Shown piece after piece: positions 8,615 through 17,179 of a stretch of DNA of 64,000 nt. Every line of letters begins with the position of its first letter. The first letter of the stretch is position 1. Position numbers and translations under genes: made by a program. The notes beneath the pieces were generated by a model. That model searched no databases, was not told the DNA's origin, and saw only the letters and a list, made by a program, of their open reading frames with translations. Where the stretch lies: NCBI RefSeq assembly GCF_024397915.1, contig NZ_CP073347.1, positions 2,294,001 to 2,358,000 on the forward strand, given 5' to 3'. This DNA comes from Marinobacterium rhizophilum. Lineage in GTDB: Bacteria; Pseudomonadota; Gammaproteobacteria; Pseudomonadales; Balneatricaceae.

Positions 8615-9181
8615 ATGCTGAGCAGCCGGACGCGCCTGATTCTCGCCACCGCCCTGCTGGCGCCGATACTGCTGTACTGGGGTGCCGACCGCGCGCCCAC
8701 CGAGGCGCAGGCGCCGCAAATCGCCCCCGGTGGCGCCGATACCGACTATTACCTGCGTGATGCCACCATCCGCCAGTTCGACGCCAGGGGGCTGCTGCAC
8801 CAGGAACTGCGCTCGCCGCAGCTGGAGCATTACCCCGAGCCCGGCGAACTCAGAGCCCAGGCGCCAGACATCACCCTGTTTAGCAACGAGGACCGGGGCG
8901 AGGTACTGATCAGCGCCCAGCAGGGCCTGATGCAGGACAGCGATGAACAGGTCAGGCTCAACGGCGCCGTCAAGGTGCTGAGCCAGTCCGCCGGCAAGCC
9001 ACTGCGACTGGAAACCCAGACGCTGAGCCTGCTGCCATCGCAGCAATTTATTGAAACCGACACCGCCGTCACGCTGTTCAGCCAGGGTGGGGAAACCCGG
9101 GCCAACGGCATGAAGGCTTACCTGAACACCCGCCAAGTCGAGTTACTGTCCGATGTCGAGGGACGCTATGAAACCAAATAA
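8615..9181 (+). CDS. lptC: LPS export system protein LptC
   Basis: LptC is a bitopic inner-membrane protein whose periplasmic beta-jellyroll receives LPS from LptB2FG and passes it to LptA. The 188 residues begin with a single transmembrane helix (about 7-22), followed by a beta-rich domain with DYYLRDATIRQFDARG and LLPSQQFIETDTAVTLF, typical LptC elements. Its 3' end overlaps the start of lptA by 14 bases. Sequence conservation in this family is low, but position between kdsC and lptA is decisive. Confidence 0.93.
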   Translation: MLSSRTRLILATALLAPILLYWGADRAPTEAQAPQIAPGGADTDYYLRDATIRQFDARGLLHQELRSPQLEHYPEPGELRAQAPDITLFSNEDRGEVLISAQQGLMQDSDEQVRLNGAVKVLSQSAGKPLRLETQTLSLLPSQQFIETDTAVTLFSQGGETRANGMKAYLNTRQVELLSDVEGRYETK

Positions 9182-9674
9182 CACCCGCCTCTGGCTGGCA
9201 GCCCTGCTGTCCCTGAGCATCTCCGGCACCAGCCTGGCATTGCCGAGCGATCGCAACCAGCCGATTCATGTCAGCGCCGATACAGCCACCATCGACGACA
9301 ACACCGGCATCACCACCTATAGCGGCAACGTCGAAATCGCCCAGGGCACACTGAAAATCAATGCCCGCAACGTTGACCTGCACCGCACCGCGTCCGGTGT
9401 CAGCCGCATTCTGGCCACCGGCGATGTCAAGTTCGAACAGCAGGCGGCCAAAGACAAGCCGGTCACCAACGCTTATGGCGAACGCATGGACTACCAGGTC
9501 AACCGCCAGGAAATCACCATCACCGGCCAGGCCCGGGTCGTGCAGCAGAAAGATACCTTTACCGGACAGAAGATCGTCTACAACCTGGAGAAATCCCTGG
9601 TCAACGCCTTCAGCGGTGAAGGCGGCCAGGGCCGCGTGCAGATGGTCATACAGCCCAAAGGGGCGGCTCAATGA
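9168..9674 (+). CDS. lptA: LPS transport periplasmic protein LptA
   Basis: LptA forms the periplasmic bridge that carries LPS to the outer-membrane LptDE complex. The chosen start MKPNNTRLWLAALLSL (168 residues) is preceded by GAGG and gives a signal peptide ending near SLALP; a start five codons earlier is less likely. The OstA-type domain is clear: QPIHVSADTATIDDNTG, TYSGNVEIAQGT and RILATGDVKFEQ. It overlaps lptC by 14 bases and lptB by 4. Confidence 0.95.
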   Translation: MKPNNTRLWLAALLSLSISGTSLALPSDRNQPIHVSADTATIDDNTGITTYSGNVEIAQGTLKINARNVDLHRTASGVSRILATGDVKFEQQAAKDKPVTNAYGERMDYQVNRQEITITGQARVVQQKDTFTGQKIVYNLEKSLVNAFSGEGGQGRVQMVIQPKGAAQ

Positions 9675-10399
9675 CCAGCACACTGGAAGCGCGCCAGCTG
9701 GCCAAGAGTTACAAGGGGCGTGCCGTGGTACGAGATGTCTCGCTGCGCCTCAAAAGCGGAGAGATTACCGGACTGCTGGGGCCCAACGGCGCCGGCAAGA
9801 CCACCTGCTTTTACATGATCGTCGGACTGGTCAACGCTGACCAGGGCCAGGTACTGCTCAACGACAGAGACATCACTTCGCTGCCGATGCACGGTCGCGC
9901 CCGCCAGGGGCTTGGCTACCTGCCCCAGGAAGCGTCCATTTTTCGCAAGCTCAGCGTGCGCGACAACCTGATGGCCATCCTCGAGACCCGCAAGGATCTG
10001 GACCGCGCCGGCCGCGAGAAACGCCTTGAACAGTTGCTGGAAGAGTTTCATATCGTCCATATCCGCGACAGCCTCGGCATGGCCCTGTCCGGCGGCGAGC
10101 GCCGCCGCGTCGAGATCGCCCGCTGCCTGGCCACCGAGCCGACCTTCATTCTGCTCGACGAGCCCTTCGCCGGGGTCGATCCGATTTCGGTCAACGATAT
10201 CAAGAACACCATCCGGCACCTGCAGACCAAGGGCATCGGTATCCTGATCACCGACCACAATGTGCGCGAAACCCTCGATATCTGCGAACACGCCTACATC
10301 GTCAGCGAAGGCGGCATCCTGGCCGAGGGGGCACCGGCGGACATTATCGCCAACGAGCAGGTCAAGGCCGCCTACCTGGGCGAGCAGTTCAGGCTCTAG
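9671..10399 (+). CDS. lptB: ATPase of the LPS export complex
   Basis: LptB energises extraction of LPS from the inner membrane as the ATPase of LptB2FGC. The 242 residues carry Walker A GPNGAGKTT, signature LSGGERRRVEIARCL, Walker B FILLDEPFAGVDP and switch His in ITDHNVRETL. Length matches E. coli LptB (241). The ATG overlaps the lptA stop (ATGA). The rpoN gene follows after 167 bases. Confidence 0.97.
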   Translation: MTSTLEARQLAKSYKGRAVVRDVSLRLKSGEITGLLGPNGAGKTTCFYMIVGLVNADQGQVLLNDRDITSLPMHGRARQGLGYLPQEASIFRKLSVRDNLMAILETRKDLDRAGREKRLEQLLEEFHIVHIRDSLGMALSGGERRRVEIARCLATEPTFILLDEPFAGVDPISVNDIKNTIRHLQTKGIGILITDHNVRETLDICEHAYIVSEGGILAEGAPADIIANEQVKAAYLGEQFRL

Positions 10400-10517
10400 C
10401 AAACCGACAATACGTCACTCGACGCTGTGGCGGATCCTTTTGGCGCTGCATCTGCCACCGGGCAGGCATTGAATGACCCGTTAAGCCGATAGACGACACA
10501 CAGGCGGCGGATAGGCA

Positions 10518-10523
10518 TATAAT
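10518..10523 (+). promoter_or_regulatory. Candidate -10 element upstream of rpoN
   Basis: A perfect TATAAT lies 44 bases before the rpoN ATG in the lptB-rpoN gap. No good -35 hexamer is present at 16-18 bases upstream, so an independent rpoN promoter is possible but not proven. Confidence 0.4.
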
Positions 10524-10566
10524 GCACAGCAACTCGACCCACTCCCACAGATAACGCAGTCTTTCT

Positions 10567-12087
10567 ATGAAGCAAGGGCTCCACTTAAAAATCGGTCAGC
10601 ACCTGACCATGACCCCCCAGCTGCAGCAGGCCATACGCCTGCTGCAGCTGTCGACACTCGACCTCCAGCAGGAAATCCAGGAAGCGCTCGAAAACAACCC
10701 CATGCTCGAATCCTCGGACGAGGAGCACGACGAGACGCCGGACAGCGATTACAACGAGCACCAGAACTCCGAAGCCCCGCAAAAGACTGCCGAGACCGAA
10801 CGCGACCGCGCCAGCGCTGAAAACAGCGACAGCGATGACAGCCCCCAGGCCGAAGACACCTGGAATGACGACATCCCCGAAGAGCTCGGCACCGACAGTT
10901 CCTGGGACGACACCTTCCAGAGCAGCACGCCCAGCGGGCCTGCACGGGACGACGACGGCACCATGGAGTCCAACGACACGGCGGAGGAAACCCTGCAGGA
11001 CCACCTGGAGTGGCAGCTCAACCTGACCCCCATGAGTGACCTGGATCGCTTCATTGCCACCGGCATCGTCGATGGCATCGACGCCAACGGCTACCTGCGC
11101 ATCTCCCTGGATGAACTGCTGGAGCACTTCAAGCGGGAAAACCCCGAAGACTTCGAAGACGTCGAGTCCGAGGATATCGAGGCTGTGCTGCACCGCATTC
11201 AGCAATTCGACCCCGCCGGCGTCGGCGGCCGTGACCTGGGCGAGTGCCTGGCCATCCAGCTGCGCCAGCTGCCGGAGTCGACCCCCTGGCGCAAGGAAGC
11301 CATTCGCGTGGTCAGCGAGTTTATCCAGCTGCTCGGCAGCCGCGACTACAAACAGCTGATCCGCCGCACAAGGCTCAAGGAACACCAGCTGCAGGAAGTC
11401 ATCCTGCTGATCCAGAGCCTGAATCCGCAGCCTGGCGCCAGCATTACCGCCAGTACGGCTGAATACGTCATCCCCGATGTCGTGGTCAGCAAGGTCAAGG
11501 GCTTCTGGACCGTTGCCCTTAACCCCGACACGGCCCCGCGCCTGCGCATCAACACCCAGTATTCGGACCTGATCCGGCGCGCCGACAACAGCTCTGACAA
11601 CACCTACCTGAAGAACCACCTGCAGGAAGCACGCTGGTTCATCAAGAGCCTGCAAAGCCGCAACGAGACCCTGCTCAAGGTATCCAGGGAAATCGTCGCC
11701 CGCCAGGAAGGTTTCCTGGAGCAGGGTGAAGAAGCCATGCAGCCGCTGGTACTGCACGACATCGCCGAAGCCGTCGAGATGCACGAGTCCACCATTTCCC
11801 GGGTGACCACGCAAAAGTACATGCACACGCCGCGGGGCATCTTCGAGCTGAAGTATTTTTTCTCCAGCCATGTGGGTACCAGTGATGGCGGTGCCGCCTC
11901 CTCCACCGCCATCCGCGCCCTGATAAAGCGCCTGGTCGCGGCCGAAAGCAGTACCAAACCACTGAGCGACAGCAAGATTGCCCAGCTACTGGATGACCAG
12001 GGATTCAAGGTCGCCAGACGCACCGTGGCGAAATACCGTGAAGCAATGAATATTGCACCTTCTAATGAGCGCAAGCGTCTGGTTTAA
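10567..12087 (+). CDS. rpoN: RNA polymerase sigma-54 factor
   Basis: RpoN directs RNA polymerase to -24/-12 promoters that need AAA+ activators. The 506 residues show region I (the first 50 or so residues, Gln/Leu-rich, MTPQLQQAIRLLQLS), an unusually long acidic region II (about residues 52-140), the core-binding and helix-turn-helix region III, and the RpoN box ARRTVAKYRE near the C-terminus. Total length is above the E. coli value of 477 mainly because of the acidic region. The downstream order hpf-ptsN-rapZ-HPr is the classical rpoN cluster. Confidence 0.97.
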   Translation: MKQGLHLKIGQHLTMTPQLQQAIRLLQLSTLDLQQEIQEALENNPMLESSDEEHDETPDSDYNEHQNSEAPQKTAETERDRASAENSDSDDSPQAEDTWNDDIPEELGTDSSWDDTFQSSTPSGPARDDDGTMESNDTAEETLQDHLEWQLNLTPMSDLDRFIATGIVDGIDANGYLRISLDELLEHFKRENPEDFEDVESEDIEAVLHRIQQFDPAGVGGRDLGECLAIQLRQLPESTPWRKEAIRVVSEFIQLLGSRDYKQLIRRTRLKEHQLQEVILLIQSLNPQPGASITASTAEYVIPDVVVSKVKGFWTVALNPDTAPRLRINTQYSDLIRRADNSSDNTYLKNHLQEARWFIKSLQSRNETLLKVSREIVARQEGFLEQGEEAMQPLVLHDIAEAVEMHESTISRVTTQKYMHTPRGIFELKYFFSSHVGTSDGGAASSTAIRALIKRLVAAESSTKPLSDSKIAQLLDDQGFKVARRTVAKYREAMNIAPSNERKRLV

Positions 12088-12138
12088 TTGAGATGCAAAC
12101 AAGGCGATCTTTTCGCCGCTGTTGACTAGGAGAAAACT

Positions 12139-12429
12139 ATGCAGATCAACATCACAGGACATCATGTAGAACTCACCGATGCACTGCACGAGTATGTACA
12201 TAGTAAATTCGGCAAGCTAGAACGGCACTTTGACAACATCACCAACGTCCAGGTTACCCTGAGTGTAGAAAAACTGCGCCAGCAGGCAGAAGCCGATGTC
12301 CATCTTGCAGGAGGCAAGTTGTTTGCGACTCACGAACACGAAGACATGTACGCCGCGATTGATGGCCTGACCGACAAGCTTGACCGCCAGATCATCAAGC
12401 ACAAAGAAAAAACCAAAAACCACAAATAA
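12139..12429 (+). CDS. hpf: Ribosome hibernation promoting factor, short form
   Basis: A 96-residue HPF/YfiA-type protein that binds the decoding centre in stationary phase and helps form 100S dimers. The fold is indicated by MQINITGHHVELTDAL and DMYAAIDGLTDKLDRQI. The long-form C-terminal dimerisation domain is absent, as is usual in gammaproteobacteria. An AGGAG lies just before the start. It sits between rpoN and ptsN, its standard position. Confidence 0.95.
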   Translation: MQINITGHHVELTDALHEYVHSKFGKLERHFDNITNVQVTLSVEKLRQQAEADVHLAGGKLFATHEHEDMYAAIDGLTDKLDRQIIKHKEKTKNHK

Positions 12430-12447
12430 CGGTAAACGAATACGCCC

Positions 12448-12906
12448 ATGTATCTGCATGAACTGCTGACCCCCGCCCTTACATTCTGCAACCTGGATGG
12501 GGGCAGCAAAAAACGTGTACTGGAAACCGCCAGTAAACTGATCGCCGAGCAGGCACAAGGGCTGGCCGCTGAAGAAATATTCAGCGGCCTGATCGGCCGC
12601 GAGCGCCTCGGCAGCACCGGGATCGGCAGCGGTGTCGCCATCCCCCACTGCCGGCTCGAAAGCGCCACCCAGGCCTGCGGCATGATGATCAAGCTCGCGG
12701 ACCCCATTGATTTCGACGCCATCGACAACCAGCCGGTCGATCTGCTGTTTGTTCTGCTGGTGCCCTCCGAAGCCACCGAAGACCACCTGCAGACACTGGC
12801 CATGCTGGCTGAACTGTTCAACCGCGCAGAGGTACTGGCAGCACTGCGCGACACCACCTCTGACCAGCAGCTGTTCGATACGGCACTGCGACTGGCAGAG
12901 CACTGA
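12448..12906 (+). CDS. ptsN: Nitrogen-PTS EIIA protein
   Basis: EIIA-Ntr is the terminal phosphoacceptor of the regulatory PTS-Ntr chain and controls potassium and nitrogen or carbon functions by protein contacts rather than sugar transport. The 152 residues match the family. The phosphorylated histidine is in GVAIPHCRL near residue 70, and SGLIGRERLGSTGIG precedes it. An HPr-like partner is encoded 970 bases downstream; EI-Ntr (ptsP) is not in the window. Confidence 0.95.
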   Translation: MYLHELLTPALTFCNLDGGSKKRVLETASKLIAEQAQGLAAEEIFSGLIGRERLGSTGIGSGVAIPHCRLESATQACGMMIKLADPIDFDAIDNQPVDLLFVLLVPSEATEDHLQTLAMLAELFNRAEVLAALRDTTSDQQLFDTALRLAEH

Positions 12907-12972
12907 GCACCGCCACTCCATGATCAGACCCCCATCACGCCTTCACGCAATCCAGCCCCTGATGACACCGGC

Positions 12973-13833
12973 ATGAAACTGGTTGTGATCAGCGGCCTGT
13001 CCGGCTCAGGCAAAAGCACCGCACTGCAGGCACTGGAAGACGTCGATTTTTACTGCATCGACAACCTTCCCGCCCTGCTTCTGCCCAGCCTGATCGAACA
13101 GATGCTGAAGGACCCGGCACCGCCGGAAAAGCTGGCGGTCAGCATAGACGCACGCAACCTGCTGAGCAATCTGCGCCAGTTTCCAAAACTGCTGAAAGAC
13201 ATGCGCACCCGCTACGCGCAGGTCAATACCGAGGTGCTGTATCTCGACGCCTCGGACCCGACCCTGCTCAAGCGCTACAGTGCCACCAGGCGCAAGCACC
13301 CACTGTCCGGCGAAAACACCGGCCTGCAGCAGGCCATCGAGAATGAGCGACAGCTGCTCGAGCCCATCGCCAACATGGCGGATCTGCGCATCGACACCAC
13401 GCGCCTCAAGCTCTACGACCTGCGCGACAGCATCAAGCTGCGCGTCTCCCAGCGCACCGAGCAGCAAATTTCGGTGCAGTTCGAGTCCTTCGGCTTCAAA
13501 CACGGCGTGCCGCTGGATGTCGACTTCACCTTCGATGTGCGGGTACTGCCCAACCCCTTCTGGATTCCGGAACTACGCGGTTTCACCGGCCTGGACGCAC
13601 CCGTTGTCAGCTTTCTCGAACAGGCTCCGGAAGTCGCGGAAATGACCGGTGATATTCGTGACTTCATCGCCAAGTGGCTGCCACGCTTCAAGAGCAACAA
13701 CCGCAGCTATATCACCATCGGCATCGGCTGTACTGGCGGGCAACACCGTTCGGTCTTTATCGCCGAGCAACTCGCTGGTCATTTCCGGCGGTCTGTGGAT
13801 AATGTGCATGTCCGTCACCGCGAACTGAACTAG
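12973..13833 (+). CDS. rapZ: RNase adapter protein RapZ
   Basis: RapZ is an RNA-binding adapter which, in E. coli, presents the small RNA GlmZ to RNase E and so adjusts GlmS and amino-sugar supply. The 286 residues have Walker A GLSGSGKST at the N-terminus and the C-terminal sensing and RNA-binding domain with IGIGCTGGQHRSVFIAE. It lies between ptsN and the HPr gene as in most relatives. Whether the GlmZ/GlmY circuit exists in this organism cannot be told from the window. Confidence 0.95.
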   Translation: MKLVVISGLSGSGKSTALQALEDVDFYCIDNLPALLLPSLIEQMLKDPAPPEKLAVSIDARNLLSNLRQFPKLLKDMRTRYAQVNTEVLYLDASDPTLLKRYSATRRKHPLSGENTGLQQAIENERQLLEPIANMADLRIDTTRLKLYDLRDSIKLRVSQRTEQQISVQFESFGFKHGVPLDVDFTFDVRVLPNPFWIPELRGFTGLDAPVVSFLEQAPEVAEMTGDIRDFIAKWLPRFKSNNRSYITIGIGCTGGQHRSVFIAEQLAGHFRRSVDNVHVRHRELN

Positions 13834-13875
13834 CGGCGTTATGGATAGCTCTATTGATCGAGGACAGACCCCGGC

Positions 13876-14145
13876 ATGATTGAAAAACACGTCACCATAA
13901 TAAACAAGCTGGGACTCCACGCGCGCGCTGCTGCCAAGCTGATCAGCACGACCGGCAAGTTCTCCAGCCAGATCCGTATCAACAAGGATGGCCGCGAAGT
14001 CGACGGCAAGAGCATCATGTCCGTCATGATGCTCGCCGCCAGCAAGGGCACCGAACTGCTGATCCGTGCCGAAGGCGAGGACGAGCAGGCCGCCATCGAC
14101 GCCCTGACAGCCCTTATCGAAGACTATTTTGGCGAAGGCGAATAA
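13876..14145 (+). CDS. ptsO: HPr-family phosphocarrier (NPr)
   Basis: An 89-residue HPr-like protein passing phosphate from EI-Ntr to EIIA-Ntr. The active histidine is in GLHARAAAKL (about residue 16), and KSIMSVMML carries the serine position of HPr proteins. Location after rapZ identifies it as the nitrogen-PTS carrier rather than a sugar-PTS HPr. It is followed by 187 bases without a gene before mgtE. Confidence 0.93.
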   Translation: MIEKHVTIINKLGLHARAAAKLISTTGKFSSQIRINKDGREVDGKSIMSVMMLAASKGTELLIRAEGEDEQAAIDALTALIEDYFGEGE

Positions 14146-14332
14146 AAAGCCGAATAAAAATCCGCCTTTACCCTCTACCCGGCCCCATCCCCCGCTGATA
14201 CCCGCCACCTGATTCCGGTATACTGTCGTCATCCCGGGCAACGCCACCTGAGCCGCCGCATGCAGCGGCTGCGGGGCAAACGCCTGCAGATTTTCCCGTT
14301 CCTCACCAGCCCTCGCACAGCGCAAGGATGTC

Positions 14333-15682
14333 ATGAGCAGTAAAGAGCCACTCTCCCCAATCGAACGCCTGAACGCCGCCATGGACAGCGGTGAGCTGCG
14401 TCAGGTGCGTCATACGCTGAACAACAGCATGCGCCCGGTGGAGATCGCTCACCTGCTGGACAAGTCGCCGCCCAAGGAACGCCAGCTTCTATGGGGCCTG
14501 GTCAACAAGGAACTGGAAGGCGACGTCCTGCAGCACCTGGGCTACGACGTCCAGGCCGAGATTCTGAGCCGCATGGAAACCCAGGAGGTCCTCGAGATTA
14601 CCGAGGGCCTGGATATCGACGACATGGCCGACCTGCTGCAGCAGCTACCCGAGCGCATCATGCGCGAACTGCTGCAAACCATGGATATCCAGAACCGCAC
14701 CCGGGTCGAACAGGTCCTGTCCTATGACGAGGACACGGCCGGCGGCCTGATGAATACCGACACCGTGACCATCCGGCCGGATATCACGGTGGAAACGGCG
14801 CTGCGCTATATTCGCCGCCACAAGGAAATACCGGACATGACCGACAGTCTGTTCGTTGTCAGTCGCAAGGACGCCTATATCGGCATCCTGCCCCTGACCA
14901 AGCTGCTGGTGTCTGACCCCGACATCATGGTGCGCGAAATCATGACCACCGACATCGAGCCCATCGAGGCCACGATGACCGACAGCGAAGTCGCCCAACT
15001 GTTCGAGCAGCACGACCTGATTTCAGCGCCGGTGGTTGACGAACATGGCAACCTGCTGGGGCGTATTACCATCGATGACGTGGTCGATGTTATCCGCGAG
15101 GATGCCGACCACTCCCTGATGGGCATGGCAGGCCTGGGGGAAGATGCCGACACCTTTGCACCGCTGATGCGTACGACCCGCAACCGTGCCATCTGGCTGG
15201 GTGTGAACTTGCTCACCGCCTTTATTGCTTCGGCGGTGATCGGGGTGTTTGAAGACACCATCGAGAAGGTGGTGGCCCTGGCCGTACTGATGCCGATCGT
15301 CGCCTCCATGGGGGGCATCGCCGGCAGCCAGACGCTAACCCTGGTGATTCGCGGCCAGGCACTGGGACACCTGGAGCGCAGCAATATCGGCTGGCTGCTC
15401 AACCGCGAGTTGGTTGCCGGCGCCCTCAACGGCCTGCTCTGGGCCGCCGTCGTCGCCGCCGTCGCCATTATCTGGTTTCAGGATTTCTATATCGGTGGCA
15501 TTATCGCCGCTGCCATCGTGATCAACCTGATCGCCGGCGCCCTGGCCGGCACCCTGCTGCCCATCGGCCTCAAGGCTGCCGGCATAGACCCGGCCCTGGC
15601 TGGCAGCGTGCTGCTCACCACCATTACCGACGTTGTAGGCTTCTTCGCCTTCCTCGGACTGGCGACCTACTTTTACAGCTAA
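14333..15682 (+). CDS. mgtE: Magnesium transporter MgtE
   Basis: A Mg2+-gated magnesium channel of the inner membrane. The 449 residues show the N-terminal superhelical MgtE domain (about 30-130), two CBS domains (about 135-255), and five C-terminal transmembrane segments with the conserved GSQTLTLVIRGQALG. The cytoplasmic domains are the Mg2+ sensor in characterised homologues. It is separated from the HPr gene by a 187-base gap in which I see no recognisable magnesium riboswitch. darP follows after 11 bases. Confidence 0.95.
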   Translation: MSSKEPLSPIERLNAAMDSGELRQVRHTLNNSMRPVEIAHLLDKSPPKERQLLWGLVNKELEGDVLQHLGYDVQAEILSRMETQEVLEITEGLDIDDMADLLQQLPERIMRELLQTMDIQNRTRVEQVLSYDEDTAGGLMNTDTVTIRPDITVETALRYIRRHKEIPDMTDSLFVVSRKDAYIGILPLTKLLVSDPDIMVREIMTTDIEPIEATMTDSEVAQLFEQHDLISAPVVDEHGNLLGRITIDDVVDVIREDADHSLMGMAGLGEDADTFAPLMRTTRNRAIWLGVNLLTAFIASAVIGVFEDTIEKVVALAVLMPIVASMGGIAGSQTLTLVIRGQALGHLERSNIGWLLNRELVAGALNGLLWAAVVAAVAIIWFQDFYIGGIIAAAIVINLIAGALAGTLLPIGLKAAGIDPALAGSVLLTTITDVVGFFAFLGLATYFYS

Positions 15683-15693
15683 AGAATCGACCC

Positions 15694-16227
15694 ATGACTA
15701 ACGAAGAAGATTTTGAACAGCTAGACCCCGCCGACCAGGACGAAGAGTGGGTCAGCAAGAGCCAGGTCAAGCGCGAGATGAACGCACTGCAAGACCTCGG
15801 TAAAAAACTGGTCGCCCTGAACAAGGATCAGCTGGCCAAGGTGCCGCTGGACGAGACCCTGCGCGAGGCCATTGATGAGTGCCGCCGCCTTAAAAAGGGC
15901 GAGGCTATCCGTCGCCAGCTGCAGTACATTGGCCGCCTGATGCGCCTGGCAGACAGCGATGCCATCAGCCAGACACTGGACAGCTTCGAAGCCGGCAAGC
16001 AGGCCCACGACGCCCACTTCCATCGTCTGGAGCGCTGGCGCGACCGCCTGATCAACGGCACACCGAGCGATCTGACCGACTATGTAGCGGCCTTTCCAGG
16101 CGCCGATGTCCAGCATCTGCGCCAGCTGGTGCGCAATGCGCAAAAGGAGGCGCAGCAGCAGAAACCGCCGGCCAGCGCCCGCAAGCTCTTCAAGTACCTG
16201 CGCGAACTGGCAGAAGAGCCGGGCTGA
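15694..16227 (+). CDS. darP: Ribosome-associated protein DarP (YjgA family)
   Basis: A 177-residue, charged, helical DUF615 protein. DarP of E. coli binds late 50S assembly intermediates. Recognisable segments are WVSKSQVKREMNALQDLGKKL and the arginine-rich middle GEAIRRQLQYIGRLMR. It follows mgtE closely, probably as the last gene of that unit, and a bidirectional terminator follows. Confidence 0.9.
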   Translation: MTNEEDFEQLDPADQDEEWVSKSQVKREMNALQDLGKKLVALNKDQLAKVPLDETLREAIDECRRLKKGEAIRRQLQYIGRLMRLADSDAISQTLDSFEAGKQAHDAHFHRLERWRDRLINGTPSDLTDYVAAFPGADVQHLRQLVRNAQKEAQQQKPPASARKLFKYLRELAEEPG

Positions 16228-16250
16228 GCCAGCCCCAGCGCTCGCCTAAA

Positions 16251-16284
16251 AAAGCCGGAGCTGCCATTGCAGCCCCGGCTTTTT
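16251..16284. terminator. Bidirectional terminator between darP and the nitrilase gene
   Basis: AAAGCCGGAGCTG and CAGCCCCGGCTTT pair with one mismatch around a 6-base loop, flanked by A and T runs on both sides. It serves two convergent genes. Confidence 0.85.
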
Positions 16285-16299
16285 GTTATTCAAGCTCCG

Positions 16300-17136
16300 T
16301 CAACGGCCGATAACGGCCCGGTGTCGATGCTCGCTCACCGGCATGCGCTGGCGTATGCGCTTTAACTCGGCAAGATCGATATCCACACAGCACCAGCCCT
16401 CCCCCTGCGCCAGCGACCCGGCGACCCGGCCCCAGGGGTCAACCACCATGGAGTGCCCCCAGGTTTCGCGGCCATTGCCATGCTGGCCACCCTGGTTGGC
16501 TCCCAGCAGGTAACACTGGAACTCCACCGCCCGGGCACGCAACAGCAATTCCCAGTGCGCCTGTCCGGTGACTGCGGTAAAGGCCGACGGCACACTGATC
16601 AGCTCGGCTCCGGCATCGCGCAGACGCTGGTAGTGATCGGCAAAACGCAGGTCATAGCAGATACTCAATCCAAGGCGCCCACAGGGCGTATCCACCAGCA
16701 CCACTTGCTCGCCGGGCTCGATGTAATCGGACTCGCGGTAGCTTTTCTGGGCATCCGCCACATCGACATCGAACAGGTGGCGCTTGTCGTAGCGCGCTCG
16801 CTGCTGACCGCGGTCATCGAATACCAGGCAGGCGGAACGCACCCGTCCGCCGGAGAGCTCGCTGCCATTCTCGCGCTGCACAAGCGGCACCGAGCCCGCC
16901 ACCAGCCAGATACCGGCATCCGCCGCCAGGGCACCCAGACGCTGCTGCAACTCGCCACGCCCCTGCTGCTGCGCCAGCGTACGCAGGTTGGCCGAGTCGA
17001 ACAGGGCAAAGTTTTCCGGCAGCACCACCAAGCGCGCCCCCTCGGCGGCTGCACCCTGCACCAGCCGCTGCGCCGTGGCGAAATTCGCCTCGAACCCGGG
17101 CCCGGACACCATCTGAATCACCGCGCATTTCGACAT
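16300..17136 (-). CDS. Carbon-nitrogen hydrolase (Nit family)
   Basis: A nitrilase-superfamily amidase of 278 residues. The catalytic triad is visible: Glu in VVLPENFALF (about residue 41), Lys in RYDKRHLFDVDV (about 117) and Cys in GLSICYDLRF (about 160). This gene regularly ends the mre-rng-yhdP cluster in gammaproteobacteria. Related Nit proteins act on deaminated glutathione, which is a reasonable but unproven guess for this one. The yhdP gene lies 43 bases upstream. Confidence 0.88.
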   Translation of the reverse strand: MSKCAVIQMVSGPGFEANFATAQRLVQGAAAEGARLVVLPENFALFDSANLRTLAQQQGRGELQQRLGALAADAGIWLVAGSVPLVQRENGSELSGGRVRSACLVFDDRGQQRARYDKRHLFDVDVADAQKSYRESDYIEPGEQVVLVDTPCGRLGLSICYDLRFADHYQRLRDAGAELISVPSAFTAVTGQAHWELLLRARAVEFQCYLLGANQGGQHGNGRETWGHSMVVDPWGRVAGSLAQGEGWCCVDIDLAELKRIRQRMPVSEHRHRAVIGR

Positions 17137-17179
17137 TTTCTACCCCTCACTGCCGCCAACACCCATTGCCATAACAGGG

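Noticed and set aside
14146..14332. Magnesium-sensing riboswitch before mgtE
   Set aside because: The 187-base leader shows no recognisable M-box or ykoK-type pattern by eye.
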